A DNA stretch of 33,835 bases, taken from assembly GCA_002728855.1 (NCBI GenBank), contig PBWA01000007.1, positions 32,017 through 65,851 on the forward strand, in the 5' to 3' direction. Position numbers and translations under genes: made by a program. The notes under the pieces were generated by a model, which had not been told where the DNA came from, ran no database searches, and was given only the letters and a program-made list of their open reading frames with translations. The stretch is from Flavobacteriaceae bacterium. Its GTDB lineage: Bacteria > Bacteroidota > Bacteroidia > Flavobacteriales > Flavobacteriaceae. This document shows, in pieces, positions 1 to 9,343 of the stretch. Position 1 is the first letter of the stretch, and each line of letters starts with the position of its first letter.

Positions 1-743
1 GCACTAGGATTTGCATAAAATCCATTAGCTCCAAATTTTCTATCTGAGAAAAAAGCAAGCATATTTATTGGATTCTTCTTTTTTGAAAACTCCCCCTTCA
101 AAAAATAATTAGAAAAGTTATAGTCAGTATTATGACGATATCCATTAGATGAATTACTGCTTAAATTTAGTAGTACACTATTTTTTTCATTTGAAGAGCC
201 ATATAAAATATTCCCCATTGTCCTGTTATAAGAACCTTTACTTAGATCAAATGAAATCTTTTTTTTAGTTTGACTTTTTGTAACTATGTTTATTGCACCA
301 GTAAAAGCATTTTGTCCAAAAATTCTTGCAGATGATCCCTTAATAATTTCAATCCTCTCAATTAGATCAGGAGGAGGTAAAAAGTTAAGGTTATGGTGAC
401 CCGTTTGCGAATCCTCTAATTTTACTCCATCTATTAAAAGCAAAGTTTGATCAAAAGTGCCTCCTCTAATATATAAATCAGCCTGAATTCCATCAGCCCC
501 TCTTCTTCTAATATCAATTCCTGGAATTTGCTTTAATATATCTATTATTGTTTTGACACCACTTTTTTTAATTTCTTCTTTAGAAATTATTTGAATAGAT
601 CTTGAATTTTTTGAAAATGGTATATCTATTCTTGAAGAAGAAATAACTACTTCACCAAGATTTTCTTCAACTATTTTTATCTGTGCATTACAAAAAACAG
701 TGAAACAAAGCAATAAAGCAATGGATAGTTTTTTATTTTTCAA
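1..743 (-). CDS. TonB-dependent outer-membrane receptor, N-terminal part (truncated by window edge)
   Basis: Translating the minus strand from a TTG at 741-743 gives a signal peptide (KNKKLSIALLLCFTVFCNAQ) and then a TonB-dependent receptor plug. Visible plug motifs are VVISSSRI near the N-terminus, then IPGIDIRRRG, ADLYIRGGTFDQ, LLLIDGVKLEDSQTGHHN and ARIFGQNAFTGAINIV, followed by the first barrel strands. There is no carboxypeptidase-like extension, so the layout is BtuB-like. The reading frame is still open at base 1, so most of the barrel is missing from the window. An in-frame TGA lies shortly upstream and no ATG occurs in the signal-peptide region, which is why TTG was chosen. The gene starts about 21 bases after the atpC stop and is probably co-transcribed with atpDC. 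The substrate (cobalamin, siderophore or other) cannot be told from this fragment. Confidence 0.85.
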   Translation of the reverse strand, partial: MKNKKLSIALLLCFTVFCNAQIKIVEENLGEVVISSSRIDIPFSKNSRSIQIISKEEIKKSGVKTIIDILKQIPGIDIRRRGADGIQADLYIRGGTFDQTLLLIDGVKLEDSQTGHHNLNFLPPPDLIERIEIIKGSSARIFGQNAFTGAINIVTKSQTKKKISFDLSKGSYNRTMGNILYGSSNEKNSVLLNLSSNSSNGYRHNTDYNFSNYFLKGEFSKKKNPINMLAFFSDRKFGANGFYANPS

Positions 744-766
744 ATGAAAATTTTTAAAAATAAATT

Positions 767-1045
767 CTAGTCAGAAAGCAAAATCAATTTATTTTTTTTC
801 ACCTGAATAACTCCAGACTTAATTTTGTATAAAAAAGTTTCTTTTCCTTCCTTAGAAAAAAAATTTTCATCTTTTTCTTCAGGTGTTTTATTAGTTTTAA
901 TTTTTACAATTCCCTTTATAAGTGTTGAAATTATTGGAGCATGATTGTTGAGAACCTGAAAGTCGCCACTTGATCCTGGAACAGATATAGAATCAACTTC
1001 ACCCTTAAATACGATAGCTTCAGGAGAAATAATTTCTAGGTACAT
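767..1045 (-). CDS. atpC: F1F0-ATP synthase epsilon subunit, short form
   Basis: This is the epsilon subunit of the F1 central stalk, which contacts gamma and the c-ring on the cytoplasmic side. The protein (92 aa) opens with MYLEIISPEAIVFKGEVDSI and contains VPGSSGDFQVLNNHAPIIS, the signature of the N-terminal beta-sandwich domain. It ends where the sandwich ends. The C-terminal helical hairpin found in the roughly 130-140 aa epsilon subunits of many bacteria is absent, as I recall for other Bacteroidota. It starts with ATG only 3 bases after the atpD stop, so the two are translated from one message. Without the helical domain the usual epsilon-mediated inhibition of ATP hydrolysis should not operate; this is an inference. 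Confidence 0.95.
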   Translation of the reverse strand: MYLEIISPEAIVFKGEVDSISVPGSSGDFQVLNNHAPIISTLIKGIVKIKTNKTPEEKDENFFSKEGKETFLYKIKSGVIQVKKNKLILLSD

Positions 1046-1048
1046 ATT

Positions 1049-2629
<1,581 letters not shown>

Positions 2630-2683
2630 TTAAAAAGTCTTTACTATTATTTATCTTAATTTTTTAGATTTTATAAACTTCTT

Positions 2684-3805
2684 TCAATAACCCTTGATTT
2701 TTGCTAATTTATCTAGGTGGAAATTATAATCTCCAAAAATTTTTTGAATAACACGAGCCTTTTTTAGATAAAATCCAATATTAGAATCATCTGTAACACC
2801 TATCCCACCATGCATTTGAATCGCTTCGTTGGTCATCAATTTAGCCGTTTTACATAGCTTTGCCTTGGCAAGACTCGCATAATATGATAGATCAGTATTT
2901 TCTTTGTCTATAGCCTGTAAAGCCTTTAAAACTATTGACTTACAAAGTTCAATCTCAGAAAAAAGCTTTGCCGCTCTGTGTTGAAGTGATTGAAAAGATC
3001 CTATCTTGACACCGAATTGCTCACGTTCTTTCAAATAATTAATTGTTAATTCAAAAGACTCCATAATAATGCCCAATATTTCAGCAGAAAGTCCGATGCA
3101 TGAAATATCAAGAATTTTTTTTATTAATTCTCTCCCAGAAATTTTAATGTCTAAACGATATTCCTTTGGAATAGATACATCATCAAGTATAATCTCTGAA
3201 TAAGAAGAAGTGTCTAATAAGATCTTATTATTAATTATGATTCCTGAAGTATTTGATTTGACAATAAAAAGTCCATATTCCTCAGAATCTGTTTTTGCAA
3301 GTACTATTAAATGATCAGAAAAATTAGCGTTTAGAACAAAAGTTTTTTTGCCATTTAGTTTATAGCATTTATTTTCTTCTGTTGCCCTTGTATTAATATC
3401 GTCAGGATCGTGATAAGATTTTTCATCCACAGCAAGTGCAATTAAAGTTTCTCCGCTCATTAGCTTAGGAAAAAAATTTATTTTCAAGTCATCATTATCA
3501 GAATATTTAAGAGCCGTAGCTGAAAATAAGATTGAAGAAACTAAAGGGGATTTCACTAATTTTCTTCCCATTTCCTCTAGGACTTGTCCCATCCCAACAT
3601 ATCCAAAATCTAGTCCATTATATTCTTCAGGAATTATTAACGAAGTCCATCCCATTTCAATCATTTCATTCCATGTAGATTCATCAAATGATTGATAATT
3701 TTGATCGCGAAGTGATCTAAACTGATCAATAGAGGCTTTGGATTCAATCAATTCTCGAGCTGCTTCTTTAAGCATTTTTTCTTCTTCTGTTATTATTAGT
3801 GCCAT
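2684..3805 (-). CDS. Acyl-CoA dehydrogenase-like subunit lacking a visible catalytic base
   Basis: This 373 aa protein has the ACAD fold: an N-terminal helical domain opening with MALIITEEEKMLKEAARELI, a middle beta domain, and a C-terminal helical domain containing LKEREQFGVKIGSFQSLQHR and IQMHGGIGVTDDS. It differs from ordinary ACADs at key points. The SEPxAGSD flavin loop reads VDEKSYHDPDD, and the terminal EGTSEI stretch carrying the usual catalytic Glu is replaced by KIFGDYNFH. The alternative helix-G glutamate (LER in isovaleryl-CoA dehydrogenase) is also not seen. Such subunits are known from heteromeric alpha2beta2 ACADs of steroid side-chain degradation, where one partner supplies the catalytic residue. 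The adjacent upstream gene (14 bases away) is the obvious partner. This is the last gene of the nine-gene operon. The ACAD family call is firm and the pairing is inferred. Confidence 0.85.
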   Translation of the reverse strand: MALIITEEEKMLKEAARELIESKASIDQFRSLRDQNYQSFDESTWNEMIEMGWTSLIIPEEYNGLDFGYVGMGQVLEEMGRKLVKSPLVSSILFSATALKYSDNDDLKINFFPKLMSGETLIALAVDEKSYHDPDDINTRATEENKCYKLNGKKTFVLNANFSDHLIVLAKTDSEEYGLFIVKSNTSGIIINNKILLDTSSYSEIILDDVSIPKEYRLDIKISGRELIKKILDISCIGLSAEILGIIMESFELTINYLKEREQFGVKIGSFQSLQHRAAKLFSEIELCKSIVLKALQAIDKENTDLSYYASLAKAKLCKTAKLMTNEAIQMHGGIGVTDDSNIGFYLKKARVIQKIFGDYNFHLDKLAKIKGY

Positions 3806-3819
3806 TATTACAATTCTTT

Positions 3820-5010
3820 TTATGGTAATTCTAAAATTCGTTTTGCAATTATATTAAGTTGTATCTCTGAAGTGCCTCCCTCAATTGTATTCCCTTTTGA
3901 TCTGCAAAAGTTTCTTGCAAGATTTATCCCAGAATCTTTTTCATCTAACCAAAGTAAACCATCGGAGCCCGAAATACTTAACAAAAGTTCAAATCTTTTT
4001 ACATTTAATTCAGTGCCATAATATTTAAAAAAAGAAGAGAGGGCTCCTGAATTATTTCCTGCTTTTGCCTCATCGATAATTCTCTGGATTGTAAGATTAA
4101 AAATTTCATCATCTAACTCAAAGTCCGATATTTCTGTTCTTAAAATTGAATCTTTTAATTTGCCATTCTCAAAAGGAAGATTCTTTTTAGCTAAATTATG
4201 AGGACTTTGTTTTATGTCTGTTTCACCAATCCCACCAATCATTTGTCTCTCATGAGTGAGTAAAAATTTTGCAATTGTCCACCCGTCATTTAAGTTCCCT
4301 ACTAAATTACTTTTAGGAACTCTAACAGCATCAAAAAAAGTTTCACAAAAAGGAGATTTACCACTAATTAATTTTATTGGCCTTGTTGAAACTCCCTTTG
4401 ATTTCATATCTACCAAGAGAAAACTAATCCCTTTATGCTTGGGAGCATTTTGATCAGTTCTTACCAAACAAAAAATCCAATCTGCTTTATCTCCATATGA
4501 TGTCCATACTTTTGATCCGGTTACTAAAAAATAATCTCCCTTATCTTCAGCTCTCATCTGAAGTCCAGCCAAATCACTTCCGGAATTTGGTTCACTATAA
4601 CCTTGACACCACCATATCTCCCCTTTTACTATTTGTGGTAAATATTTTAATTTTTGTTTTTCTGTTGCAAATTGAAGTAAAGCAGGGCCTAACATTGAAA
4701 TGCCAAAAGAATAAATCGGTTTTCGACAACCTAAACGACTCATTTCTTGAGTAAGAATAGTGTTTTCTTTTGGAGACAGTCCTCCTCCTCCATATTTTTT
4801 TTCCCAATAAGGAACAATCCATCCTTTCTCTAACATTCTTTCAAACCATATCTTTTGATCTTCTGAGTTAAATTTTGCGTTTCTACCACCCCAATAAAAA
4901 TCACTTGCGTCTTTAATTGGTTGACACATACTTTTAGGGCAATTCTCTTCTAGCCATGCCCTTGTCTCTGTTCTAAAATCTGCTATATCTACTTTAATTT
5001 TTGAATCCAT
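3820..5010 (-). CDS. Acyl-CoA dehydrogenase (FadE type), probable catalytic partner of a heteromeric ACAD
   Basis: An FAD-dependent dehydrogenase of 396 aa that should introduce an alpha-beta double bond into an acyl-CoA. It has the flavin/substrate loop WCQGYSEPNSGSDLAGL (residues 134-150), KVWTSYGDKADWIFCLVRTD (167-186), and a C-terminal TIEGGTSEIQ (375-384) in which E377 occupies the classical catalytic position. The WCQGYSEP and WIFCLVRTD motifs resemble the larger FadE subunits used in steroid and cyclic-terpenoid catabolism in Actinobacteria and Proteobacteria. It is followed 14 bases later by a gene for a base-less ACAD, which suggests a two-gene enzyme. It lies 6 bases downstream of the kinase-like gene. 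The substrate is unknown; a bulky or branched acyl-CoA is inferred only from family resemblance. Confidence 0.9.
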   Translation of the reverse strand: MDSKIKVDIADFRTETRAWLEENCPKSMCQPIKDASDFYWGGRNAKFNSEDQKIWFERMLEKGWIVPYWEKKYGGGGLSPKENTILTQEMSRLGCRKPIYSFGISMLGPALLQFATEKQKLKYLPQIVKGEIWWCQGYSEPNSGSDLAGLQMRAEDKGDYFLVTGSKVWTSYGDKADWIFCLVRTDQNAPKHKGISFLLVDMKSKGVSTRPIKLISGKSPFCETFFDAVRVPKSNLVGNLNDGWTIAKFLLTHERQMIGGIGETDIKQSPHNLAKKNLPFENGKLKDSILRTEISDFELDDEIFNLTIQRIIDEAKAGNNSGALSSFFKYYGTELNVKRFELLLSISGSDGLLWLDEKDSGINLARNFCRSKGNTIEGGTSEIQLNIIAKRILELP

Positions 5011-5016
5011 AATTTT

Positions 5017-6090
5017 CTAAAATAAATCATCAACTTTTTTTTTGTCAATTGCCTGACTTGACATAATCCCGTATAATTCTACAATTTTGTTAAGTTGACT
5101 AAATCTGGTGTCATTTGTAAATCCCTTACTATACCGTAGATAGATTTGTTGAACAATAACAGCTATTTTAAATAATCCAAAAATAAAGTAAAATACTATG
5201 TTAGATAAATCTCTTTTGCTTTTTAATGCGTAAAGCTCTATCAATTCTCCACGTTTTGGATTTCCATCAGCAGTGGTCAAATTTAGATTGATTGACTTTA
5301 TAAAGTCAGGATCTGATTGATGAATCCAGTATCCAAGACTAGTGCCTAAGTCCATTAGCGGATCACCAACTGTTGCCATTTCCCAGTCCAAAACAGCCTT
5401 TATTTTTAAATTATCATCTGCATTTAAAACTAAGTTATCATATTTGTAATCATTATGAATTAAAGAAGTTTGATTTTTCGTTGGGTAATTATTACATAGC
5501 CACTTAATTGTTTTTTCAATTCCATCATAATTATTTGTTTTTGACTTTTCATATCGATAGATCCATCCTTCAACTTGTCTTTTCACATAACCCTCAGGCC
5601 TAGCAAAATTTGAGAACTCTGGATTATTACAGTTTATTGAATGTAATTCTGTCATAGTGGAAACAAAGTCATAAACAATGTCCTTTATTTTATTTGGTTC
5701 TGGAAGTTCATTTTTTGGCATTCCTCCCCTTAAAATTACTCCTTCTATTCGTTCCATGATATAAAAAGGGGATCCAATAACTTTTTCATCATCACAAAAA
5801 AGAATTGGCTTAGGAGCTTTGGAGAATTTATTTTTTAATATTGATAAAATTTTATATTCACGAGACATATCATGACCTGATTTTACTTTTGCTCCAAAAG
5901 GAGGTCTTCTAAGAACATATTCACTTTCATTAAATTTAATTAAATAAGTTAGGTTTGAATATCCTGAAGGAAATTGAAGGACTTCTATCTCTGAACAATT
6001 TGAATTAAATTTTCTAGACAAATATTCTGTCAGGCGATCATTATCTATATCTTCTCCGTTTCTAATTTTAGTAGGGATATCCAATTTCAT
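5017..6090 (-). CDS. APH-family kinase-like protein of the ACAD10/11 (LvaA) type
   Basis: A 357 aa protein of the aminoglycoside phosphotransferase/choline kinase fold. It has the nucleotide-loop region FPSGYSNLTYLI (40-51), the motif VLRRPPFGAKVKSGHD (59-74), the catalytic-loop motif LIHNDYKYDNLVL (210-222; D214, N219) and the metal-binding LDWEMATVGDPLMDLG (234-249). These match the kinase-like domain of mammalian ACAD10/ACAD11 and bacterial LvaA far better than drug-resistance kinases. In those systems the domain phosphorylates the 4-hydroxyl of a 4-hydroxyacyl-CoA. Its immediate upstream neighbour, 12 bases away, is an ACAD11-like dehydrogenase, so the two halves of a mammalian ACAD11 occur here as separate genes. 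An antibiotic-resistance role is unlikely. The 4-hydroxyacyl-CoA kinase activity is inferred from homology and context. Confidence 0.85.
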   Translation of the reverse strand: MKLDIPTKIRNGEDIDNDRLTEYLSRKFNSNCSEIEVLQFPSGYSNLTYLIKFNESEYVLRRPPFGAKVKSGHDMSREYKILSILKNKFSKAPKPILFCDDEKVIGSPFYIMERIEGVILRGGMPKNELPEPNKIKDIVYDFVSTMTELHSINCNNPEFSNFARPEGYVKRQVEGWIYRYEKSKTNNYDGIEKTIKWLCNNYPTKNQTSLIHNDYKYDNLVLNADDNLKIKAVLDWEMATVGDPLMDLGTSLGYWIHQSDPDFIKSINLNLTTADGNPKRGELIELYALKSKRDLSNIVFYFIFGLFKIAVIVQQIYLRYSKGFTNDTRFSQLNKIVELYGIMSSQAIDKKKVDDLF

Positions 6091-6102
6091 GATATAATCT
6101 AT

Positions 6103-7281
6103 CTATTTCAAATACTCTTTTAAAATTAATCTAGCCACTCTACTTTTATGAACTTCATCTGCTCCATCATAAATCCTTGCTGCCCTTTCATGTCTGTAAT
6201 AATAAGATAAAATTGTATCATCCGTCACTCCTTTAGCCCCATATACTTGAATCGCACAATCAACAACTTTTTGAAGAACTTGAGCGCAATAAAACTTTAT
6301 AATTGAAATATCAGCCCTTGATTTATAGCTGCCATGAGCATCAATTTTTTTTGCAGCATCTTGAACAAGGAGACGAGCAGCATTAATCTCTGCCCTGCAT
6401 TCAGAAATCCAATTTTGAACACTTTGCTTATTCCCAAGCATTATTCCTTGGGATATTTCTCTTGATAAAGCTCGCTTACACATTAAATCAAAAGATCTTT
6501 CACACATGCCAATCCATCGCATACAATGGTGAATCCTTCCAGGTCCTAATCTTTTTTGGGCAATTGAAAATCCTTCTCCCTCATTTCCAAGAATATTTGA
6601 AGTCGAAACAACAGCATCATTAAATTTAATTTCAGCATGACTCTCCCAACCTGATCCTGAATGTCCCATAACAGAGACATTTCTGACAAATTCAAGACCT
6701 TTGTTATCAGTGGGAACAATAATTTGACTAGCTCTTTTGTGAGGATTATCTGTTTTGGGGTTGGTAATAAGCATAACAATTGCAAATGACGACCCATCAA
6801 ATCCAGATGTAAACCATTTATGTCCATTGATTATATAATCATTCCCCTTTTTAGTTGCAAATGTTCCCATTTTTGTGGGATTTGATCCTGCAAAATTTGG
6901 TTCAGTCATAGCAAAACAACTTCTTATTTTCCCTTCTAATAAAGGATACAAATATTGCTCTTTTTGGTTATCAGATCCACATTCAATGAGGATTTCCATA
7001 TTTCCAGCATCAGGAGCCTGGCAATTAAAACAATAATGTCCATAAGGGCTAGCTCCTAAAATCTCACTAATCTCACCAAATTGTTCATTATTTAGTCCCA
7101 AACCACCATATTGCTTTGATATTTGTGGCAACCATAATTTATTTACCCTAACCTTTTCTCTGATTTGATCCAGCTTTGGTAACTTATCACTCCAATCAGA
7201 ATTAAGAATCCATGGCTCTAAAGCTATTATTTCTTTCTTTACAAAGGATTTAATCTTTTCTTTTATTTCTTTAAACTCCAT
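6103..7281 (-). CDS. ACAD11-like acyl-CoA dehydrogenase
   Basis: This 392 aa flavoprotein has the flavin loop CFAMTEPNFAGSNP (122-135), NGHKWFTSG (152-160), the highly characteristic RLGPGRIHHCMRWIGMCER (244-262), IQVYGAKGVTDD (344-355) and a C-terminal YDGADEVH (371-378). RLGPGRIHHCMR and DGxDEVH are hallmarks of the ACAD10/11 subgroup. There the classical catalytic Glu of the EGTSEI motif is replaced, here by D372. In the lva and ACAD11 pathways this partner acts on the 4-phosphoryloxyacyl-CoA made by the kinase domain and releases phosphate to give an enoyl-CoA. The kinase-like gene follows 12 bases downstream. The gene is 7 bases downstream of the crotonase gene. Subgroup identity is strong; the reaction is inferred. 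Confidence 0.9.
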   Translation of the reverse strand: MEFKEIKEKIKSFVKKEIIALEPWILNSDWSDKLPKLDQIREKVRVNKLWLPQISKQYGGLGLNNEQFGEISEILGASPYGHYCFNCQAPDAGNMEILIECGSDNQKEQYLYPLLEGKIRSCFAMTEPNFAGSNPTKMGTFATKKGNDYIINGHKWFTSGFDGSSFAIVMLITNPKTDNPHKRASQIIVPTDNKGLEFVRNVSVMGHSGSGWESHAEIKFNDAVVSTSNILGNEGEGFSIAQKRLGPGRIHHCMRWIGMCERSFDLMCKRALSREISQGIMLGNKQSVQNWISECRAEINAARLLVQDAAKKIDAHGSYKSRADISIIKFYCAQVLQKVVDCAIQVYGAKGVTDDTILSYYYRHERAARIYDGADEVHKSRVARLILKEYLK

Positions 7282-7288
7282 ATTGCTT

Positions 7289-8071
7289 CTATTTGCCTAA
7301 AAATTTAGGTTTTCTCTTTTCAATAAAAGCTGTTACTCCTTCTATTAAATCATGGCTCTTAAAGGCAGTTATCTGCTTCTCCGCTTCAAATTCAATTGTA
7401 TCATTTAAATTATTATCCATAGAAAAAGACATATCCTGTTTAGTGATTCCTATAGCTAAAGTAGGCTTTTTAGATAGCTCTTCTCCCCATTTTTGTGCCT
7501 CAGTAAGAATATTTTCATCTTTCACTAATCTATTTGCTAAACCTAACTTTAAACATTCCTCTCCAAAAACCTTTTCCCCACTAACTGCAATTTCAAGAGC
7601 TCTACTATATCCAACTTGTCTCGTTAACAGCCAACTAGCTCCTCCATCCGGACCTAACCCAATATTAATAAAAGCATAAAGTATTCCGCTTTTTTTGCTC
7701 ATTACTCTAAAATCACAAGCTAAAGCAAATGCTGCTCCAACTCCTGCGGCGGTACCATTTATTGCACCAATTATTGGTTTTTTTATAGAAAAAAACAATT
7801 TCATAATCGGTTGATATTTTTCCATGATATAATTTCTTCTTTCCTCTGGAGTAACTTGAAATCCAAAAACACTCATATCTGCACCAGCACAAAAACCAGG
7901 TCCATTACCAGTTAAAACAATAGAGCGGATTGCTTGGTCTTCCTTACATTTATTTAATCCATCAATAATTCCATCTATTAGATCTTGATTCACAGCATTA
8001 TAACGATCTGGGCGATTTAAAGTAATTGTTGCAACACTATTTTTTATATTAAATAAAACTGCTTTATTCAT
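7289..8071 (-). CDS. Enoyl-CoA hydratase/isomerase family protein (PaaG-like)
   Basis: A 260 aa crotonase-fold protein. The oxyanion-hole segments GFCAGADM (59-66) and GTAAGVGA (106-113) are present. The two glutamates of classical enoyl-CoA hydratase are missing: the first position lies in VGAAFALACDF and the second in YAFINIGLG. Instead there is an Asp in GLGPDGGASWLL (D142), the arrangement seen in PaaG-type isomerases. It may therefore shift a double bond, or do another crotonase reaction, instead of simple hydration. Hydration could be supplied by the MaoC-like gene 6 bases upstream. It is in the middle of the nine-gene operon. The crotonase assignment is certain; the exact reaction is not. 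Confidence 0.9.
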   Translation of the reverse strand: MNKAVLFNIKNSVATITLNRPDRYNAVNQDLIDGIIDGLNKCKEDQAIRSIVLTGNGPGFCAGADMSVFGFQVTPEERRNYIMEKYQPIMKLFFSIKKPIIGAINGTAAGVGAAFALACDFRVMSKKSGILYAFINIGLGPDGGASWLLTRQVGYSRALEIAVSGEKVFGEECLKLGLANRLVKDENILTEAQKWGEELSKKPTLAIGITKQDMSFSMDNNLNDTIEFEAEKQITAFKSHDLIEGVTAFIEKRKPKFLGK

Positions 8072-8077
8072 AATTTA

Positions 8078-8563
8078 CTATCTGTATGCAAGGGCTAAAC
8101 AATCAGCTACACATGCCGGCTTTTCTAATCCCTCTAATTCAATAACAACCTGTAATTTATACTTAGCTCCCTTAGGAATTTTAAGATATTCTATTAATGA
8201 AACTCTCCCTCTGAATCTTGATCCAGAAATTGTAGCGCTGGGAAAACGAACTTTATCTAAACCATAATTTATGGCCATTGAAGCATTTTTAATTTCATAA
8301 CAATCAAACATTATCTTAGAGCTTAATGAAAGTATTAAAAATCCATGAGCAATTGTTTGTTTGTATGGTGATTCTTTTTTACTTCTCTCTTCATCAATAT
8401 GAATCCATTGAAGATCTTCTGTTACATCTGCGAATTTATTTATCCGCTCCTGATCCATTTCATTCCAACCCGTTAACCCTAATTCTTTTCCAATAAAACC
8501 CTTGAGCTCCTCAATATTATTAAAAACAGTTTTATAGGGATCTTGTATTTCTTTTTCTTTCAT
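8078..8563 (-). CDS. MaoC/NodN-like hot-dog dehydratase (enoyl-CoA hydratase 2 type)
   Basis: A 161 aa single hot-dog domain. The hydratase-2 motif is visible as FADVTEDLQWIHID (44-57), with D50 and H55 as likely active-site residues, followed by SPYKQTIAHGFLILSLSS (65-82). IAHG and QWIHxD are typical of the NodN branch of MaoC-like proteins. Members hydrate trans-2-enoyl-CoA to (R)-3-hydroxyacyl-CoA. It lies between an SDR gene (9 bases upstream) and the crotonase gene (6 bases downstream), so a hydration followed by SDR oxidation is plausible. The product's stereochemistry and the substrate's chain structure are unknown. Confidence 0.9.
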   Translation of the reverse strand: MKEKEIQDPYKTVFNNIEELKGFIGKELGLTGWNEMDQERINKFADVTEDLQWIHIDEERSKKESPYKQTIAHGFLILSLSSKIMFDCYEIKNASMAINYGLDKVRFPSATISGSRFRGRVSLIEYLKIPKGAKYKLQVVIELEGLEKPACVADCLALAYR

Positions 8564-8572
8564 GATTGAATA

Positions 8573-9343
8573 TTAAGTTAACATGTGACCCCCATCAATG
8601 GTATAGACTCCTCCGGTTGAATAACTCCCAGCATTAGATGATAAATAAACAGCTAATCCAGAAATTTCAATTGGCTGCGCCATTCTTCCCACAGGTAATT
8701 GATCCTCAAACTTTTTTAAAATAGATTCATTCTTCCATATACCAGAACTAAGTTTAGTTTGAATTAAGCCAGGGCATATTGCATTGGAGCGAATACCATA
8801 TTTACCCCATTCTTTAGCTTGAACTTTAGTTAACATAATTAAAGCTGACTTTGTCATGCTATAAATCCCCAATCCAAAAGTTGGTTTTAATCCCTCCACA
8901 GAGGCGATATTAATGATTGATCCATCTTTTTTTTCTTTCAAATAAGGGAAACACAAATTTCCAAAATCAAAAGCTGATTTTAAATTCACATCCATCATTT
9001 TGTCATAAATTGCTTCAGTCATATTTTCTAATGAATCATGTATGGGATTAATAGCTGCATTATTTATTAAAATATCAATCCCTCCATAAGTCTTAATTAC
9101 TTTTTGAATTAATTCCTTTCTTTGCTGAGACTCTCCAACATGACATGCTATCCCTTTTGATTCAAAACCTTTTTTTTGAATTTTATCAGCTGCATCATCA
9201 ACTGCTTCTTGAGAGCGACTACTAACAATAACTTTAGCGCCATATTCCGCAAGAGCTTCAGCTATTGAAAAACCAATCCCCTTACTGGCACCAGTAATAA
9301 TTGCTACCTTTCCATTGAGATTAAACAACTTTTTAGTGCTCAT
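8573..9343 (-). CDS. Short-chain dehydrogenase/reductase (classical SDR)
   Basis: A 256 aa NAD(P)-dependent oxidoreductase with a Rossmann fold. It has TGASKGIG at 17-24, NNAA at 94-97, and a full catalytic triad S148, Y161 and K165 (YSMTK), and it ends in GGVYTIDGGHMLT. The lack of an acidic residue at the end of the second strand (IVSSRSQ) suggests NADP preference, a weak indicator. In this operon it most likely oxidises a 3-hydroxyacyl-CoA formed by the MaoC-like or crotonase enzyme, or reduces a keto group. Its ATG overlaps the stop of the upstream fused ACAD gene as ATGA, which indicates translational coupling. Confidence 0.9.
   Translation of the reverse strand: MSTKKLFNLNGKVAIITGASKGIGFSIAEALAEYGAKVIVSSRSQEAVDDAADKIQKKGFESKGIACHVGESQQRKELIQKVIKTYGGIDILINNAAINPIHDSLENMTEAIYDKMMDVNLKSAFDFGNLCFPYLKEKKDGSIINIASVEGLKPTFGLGIYSMTKSALIMLTKVQAKEWGKYGIRSNAICPGLIQTKLSSGIWKNESILKKFEDQLPVGRMAQPIEISGLAVYLSSNAGSYSTGGVYTIDGGHMLT

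Noticed and set aside
4497-4754. 85-codon open frame on the plus strand
   Set aside because: It is antisense to the FadE-type ACAD gene and has no family signature.
5017-6090. Aminoglycoside phosphotransferase as an antibiotic-resistance gene
   Set aside because: Motifs and neighbours match the ACAD10/11-LvaA group, not drug-modifying kinases.
7293-7679. 128-codon open frame on the plus strand
   Set aside because: It lies antisense within the crotonase gene, which has full family motifs; its translation shows no recognisable domain.
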